A stretch of DNA of 5,531 nt, taken from assembly GCA_003022815.1 (NCBI GenBank), contig PXSL01000065.1, positions 1-5,531 of the forward strand. Reading direction: 5' to 3'. The notes below the pieces were generated by a model. The model was not told the origin of the DNA. It did no database searches and saw nothing but the letters and a program-made list of their open reading frames with translations. The DNA comes from Halobacteriales archaeon SW_5_68_122. Its GTDB lineage: Archaea; Halobacteriota; Halobacteria; Halobacteriales; Haloarculaceae. This document shows positions 3,144 through 5,531 of the stretch, piece by piece. The position numbers and the translations under genes are program-made. How positions within the stretch are numbered: the first letter of the stretch is position 1; the number at the start of each line of letters is the position of its first letter.

Positions 3144-5531
3144 ATGAGCAACGATGACAGGTTCGACGACGCTTCGATATCGCGGCGGCGGTTCTTCCAG
3201 CTGTCGGCCGCGACGGGCGCCGCGCTCACGCTGCCGGGGAACGCGGTCGCGGACGCAAAGACCGAGGCGTTCACCGCGGAGTATCAGTACGTACTGAACC
3301 ACACGCCCGAGGCCCACGCCGTCTCGACGCTCGTACGGTTCGACGACCCGAGCGGCCCGACGGCCATGGAGGGGCTCATCGGGGGCGACGCCGACGTCCG
3401 CACCACCACGGAGCCGGAGCCGGCCGCCTACGGCAAACTGACGACGACGGAGGCCCAGGCGGTCGCCGACCTGCCCAGCGCCTCGGAGTTCCAGTTCTCG
3501 CCGGGGTCGAACCCGTTCTGGCGCATCGACTACTATCCGCTCGGTGTGTTCCCCGAGCCACGGCGGGCCGTCGATTACACCGGGTTCGAGCAACTGAAGG
3601 ATGGCCTCGAGGTGCTCGAAGGGCGGTACCCCGACCGCATCCGCGTGAAGAACGTCGGCAAGTCGCCCGGTCACTACAATAATGCCACTGACCGCCCCGA
3701 CCCCAAGGGAATGTACGTCGCCGAGCTGACCAACTTCGACTCCGAGACCGACTTCGAGGACAAGGAGAAGGTGTTCTTCTCCTGTTCGTTGCACGGCCTC
3801 GAGATGGCCGGCCGCGAGACGGGGGCCCGGGTCCTGGAGAACACTGCCCGGAGTTCGGAGCCGGACGTTGACGGCAGCGACGCGAAAGTCGAGCCGCTGC
3901 TCGACGACGTCGTTGTCATCATGGGCTTCACCAACCCCGACGGCTGGGCGGTCCGGAACCCCCAGTACGACTCGGGGTGGCAGCTGGCCGGCCCCGGCAC
4001 GGGAACGCCGCGGGCCCCTGCCGCGCCGCTGTACGAGCGCGGCAACGCCGAGGTGTACGACACCAACCGCCAGTACCCGGTCGTCGGCTACATCGACCCC
4101 GCCCACTACCCGGCTGCGCCCGCCAGCTATGACGGCGAGGCGCCGAGCTACGTCACCGAGAAGGTGCCGGACGCGAAGGCGCTCGTCGACTTCTTCCAGG
4201 AGTACGAAAACCTCAACTACGGCGCCGACCTCCACGGCGGGCCGGTGTTCAACAACTTCGTGCTGGGGCTGATCTCCCAGGACCAGTTCGACACCCGCCA
4301 GCTCCACGAGGTGTACGAGATGTGTCTCAACATCGACGACACGCTGGAGACGGCGCTGGACACGTGGGCCACCGCAGGCGACATCCGGACGTCGCTGATC
4401 GGCGACGGCCAGTACTCGCCGGTCCTCTTCGGGGTTCTTCCGGAGGAGGCGTTCGACTACGCGACCATCTACGACACCATCGGCTACACCGTCTCCGGCG
4501 CGTTCCTCGACTGGATGGCCCACCCCGAACCCATCGGGCTGGACATGACGACGCTGGACTTCGAGATGTCGTTCAATCACATAACGGGTGGCAACGTGTA
4601 CAATCCGGAGCTGTTCGAGATGGAGGTCACGGGCTACCGGGCGGCCATCCGAACCATCACACAGTTCGCGGTCGACAACTCCGACACGCCGACGACCGGC
4701 GACACCTTCGCCGTCGAGACGGAGACGGGCGGCGAGAACGTCGCCTTCGTGACCACCGGAGACGTCGGGTCGCAGGCGGACCTGCTCCGACGGTCGAGCG
4801 ATCAGCTGGTGCTCTCGTCGTTCGAGTCGGTCAGGGACCTGAGCTACTCGGGAGTCATCGGCCCCGGTGCCACCGGTCCGGCAGCGACGACCGCCGAGCA
4901 CTCCTTCACGCCGAAGGACCCGGAGGCCGTCCGCGTGGAGGCGACCGCGTCCTGGGGAGCCAATGCCCAGGACAACGAGCTGTTCCTCGAGGACCCGGAC
5001 GGCAACCGCATCGCCGGGTCGACCAATCCGGGTGGCCCGGAGTCGATCACGGCCAGCATCGAGCCCGGGGTCGAGTACACGCTCGTCGTCGAGACCTACG
5101 CGAACGCCGCCTCCCAGTACGAGATCACCGGGAGCATCAGAAAAAGCGTCCGTTCGGGCAATGGGACGAGCGATGGGGGCGATGAGACGGCGGAGGAGAC
5201 CACTGTCAGCGAACAGGTCGCCGCGACGGGGACTACCGTCGCGACCCACCAGGTCGGCGCGGACCTGCACAGCATGACCGTCCACACGCACGCACAGGAC
5301 GCCGTGCTCGATCTCGAGCTCGTCGGGCCTGACGGCGAGGTCACGTACAGCTTCGACGGCGTGACCGACGAGCGGGTCGGCGGGAAGTGCTGTGGGTTCC
5401 CGGAGTGGGTCGTCGACGACCCGCAACCGGGAACGTGGACGGTCCGCGTCGAGAACAGGCGAGAGACCGCACAGGCGTTCGACGTGATGTTCGCGACGCT
5501 GGCCGCGAACGGCGGCGGCGAGACCGAGACG
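3144..5531 (+). CDS. Tat-exported M14 family zinc carboxypeptidase with C-terminal beta-sandwich domains, 3' end outside window
   Basis: 796 codons are open to the window edge. Residues 11-38 form a Tat signal (SISRRRFFQLSAATGAAL, then GNAVADA), with likely cleavage after A36 or A38; there is no lipobox Cys, so the product is exported folded. Residues 39-144 may be a propeptide-like region. The M14 domain spans about 145-500, with zinc ligands H217 and E220 (HGLE), NPDGW (264-268), substrate-binding DTNRQYP (306-312, Arg309; bacterial and animal enzymes usually have NRNF), the third zinc ligand H364 in DLHGG, and DFEM with the probable catalytic Glu474. All five landmarks occur in family order, so the enzyme should be active in cutting C-terminal residues; its specificity is unknown. 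Two beta-sandwich units follow, at about 568-667 (LEDPDGNRIAGS, IEPGVEYTLVVETY) and about 688-790 (LVGPDGEVTYSFDG, PQPGTWTVRVEN), joined by an acidic linker; both resemble pre-peptidase C-terminal (PPC-like) domains. A Gly/Glu/Thr tract begins at the edge, perhaps leading to a surface anchor out of view. Confidence 0.9.
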   Translation, partial: MSNDDRFDDASISRRRFFQLSAATGAALTLPGNAVADAKTEAFTAEYQYVLNHTPEAHAVSTLVRFDDPSGPTAMEGLIGGDADVRTTTEPEPAAYGKLTTTEAQAVADLPSASEFQFSPGSNPFWRIDYYPLGVFPEPRRAVDYTGFEQLKDGLEVLEGRYPDRIRVKNVGKSPGHYNNATDRPDPKGMYVAELTNFDSETDFEDKEKVFFSCSLHGLEMAGRETGARVLENTARSSEPDVDGSDAKVEPLLDDVVVIMGFTNPDGWAVRNPQYDSGWQLAGPGTGTPRAPAAPLYERGNAEVYDTNRQYPVVGYIDPAHYPAAPASYDGEAPSYVTEKVPDAKALVDFFQEYENLNYGADLHGGPVFNNFVLGLISQDQFDTRQLHEVYEMCLNIDDTLETALDTWATAGDIRTSLIGDGQYSPVLFGVLPEEAFDYATIYDTIGYTVSGAFLDWMAHPEPIGLDMTTLDFEMSFNHITGGNVYNPELFEMEVTGYRAAIRTITQFAVDNSDTPTTGDTFAVETETGGENVAFVTTGDVGSQADLLRRSSDQLVLSSFESVRDLSYSGVIGPGATGPAATTAEHSFTPKDPEAVRVEATASWGANAQDNELFLEDPDGNRIAGSTNPGGPESITASIEPGVEYTLVVETYANAASQYEITGSIRKSVRSGNGTSDGGDETAEETTVSEQVAATGTTVATHQVGADLHSMTVHTHAQDAVLDLELVGPDGEVTYSFDGVTDERVGGKCCGFPEWVVDDPQPGTWTVRVENRRETAQAFDVMFATLAANGGGETET

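Noticed and set aside
3113..3157. Tiny open frame (14 residues) overlapping the start of the M14 gene, possible leader peptide
   Set aside because: It lies upstream of the predicted transcription start and has no supporting ribosome binding site or composition signal.
4322..5185. Plus-strand open frame of 287 codons inside the M14 gene
   Set aside because: It is out of frame with a well-supported gene and has a His/Arg/Gly-rich composition typical of shifted haloarchaeal frames.
2508..5426. A very long open frame (972 codons) on the minus strand opposite the SCP2-like and M14 genes
   Set aside because: It is the antisense shadow of GC-rich coding sequence with strong third-position bias. 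Its translation is Arg/Val/Gly-rich with no family pattern, and the plus-strand genes under it have clear motifs.

Overview
The window looks like the chromosome of a halophilic archaeon (class Halobacteria). It is very GC-rich, and the proteins are strongly acidic, full of Asp, Glu, Ala and Val. Two promoters lie so close to their start codons that the mRNAs should be leaderless. One gene carries a twin-arginine (Tat) export signal, and one family (a pilin-like protein with an archaeal pilin C-terminal pattern) is archaeal. I cannot name the genus.

Layout from left to right. The minus strand holds a purine phosphoribosyltransferase of the archaeal HPRT type (1-488, 3' end cut by the window). 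A 400-base gap (489-887) follows; it has no gene but contains a 231-bp structured element with imperfect inverted ends and four perfect short stem-loops. Next, still on the minus strand, are a small membrane-anchored protein resembling a type IV pilin (888-1298) and coaBC, the bifunctional coenzyme A biosynthesis gene (1396-2483). A divergent promoter region with an 11-bp-arm palindrome separates coaBC from two plus-strand genes: a small acidic SCP2-like lipid-binding protein (2618-3049), and a long Tat-exported M14 zinc carboxypeptidase with C-terminal beta-sandwich domains (3144 to the window end, 3' cut).

The genes do not form one obvious system. hpt and coaBC are housekeeping nucleotide and cofactor genes, the M14 protein is an extracellular or cell-surface peptidase, and the SCP2-like and pilin-like proteins have no assigned substrate or partner here.

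The two points most worth attention are these. First, coaBC is broken within its CoaB half: about 24 codons that the family normally has, including the Ala-Ala-Val-Asp nucleotide-binding segment, are missing, and the reading frame shifts at the junction. This is either a real lesion in a normally needed gene or an assembly artefact. Second, the intergenic element at 558-788 looks like a dispersed non-coding repeat or small non-autonomous mobile element. I found no CRISPR array, tRNA, rRNA or transposase.
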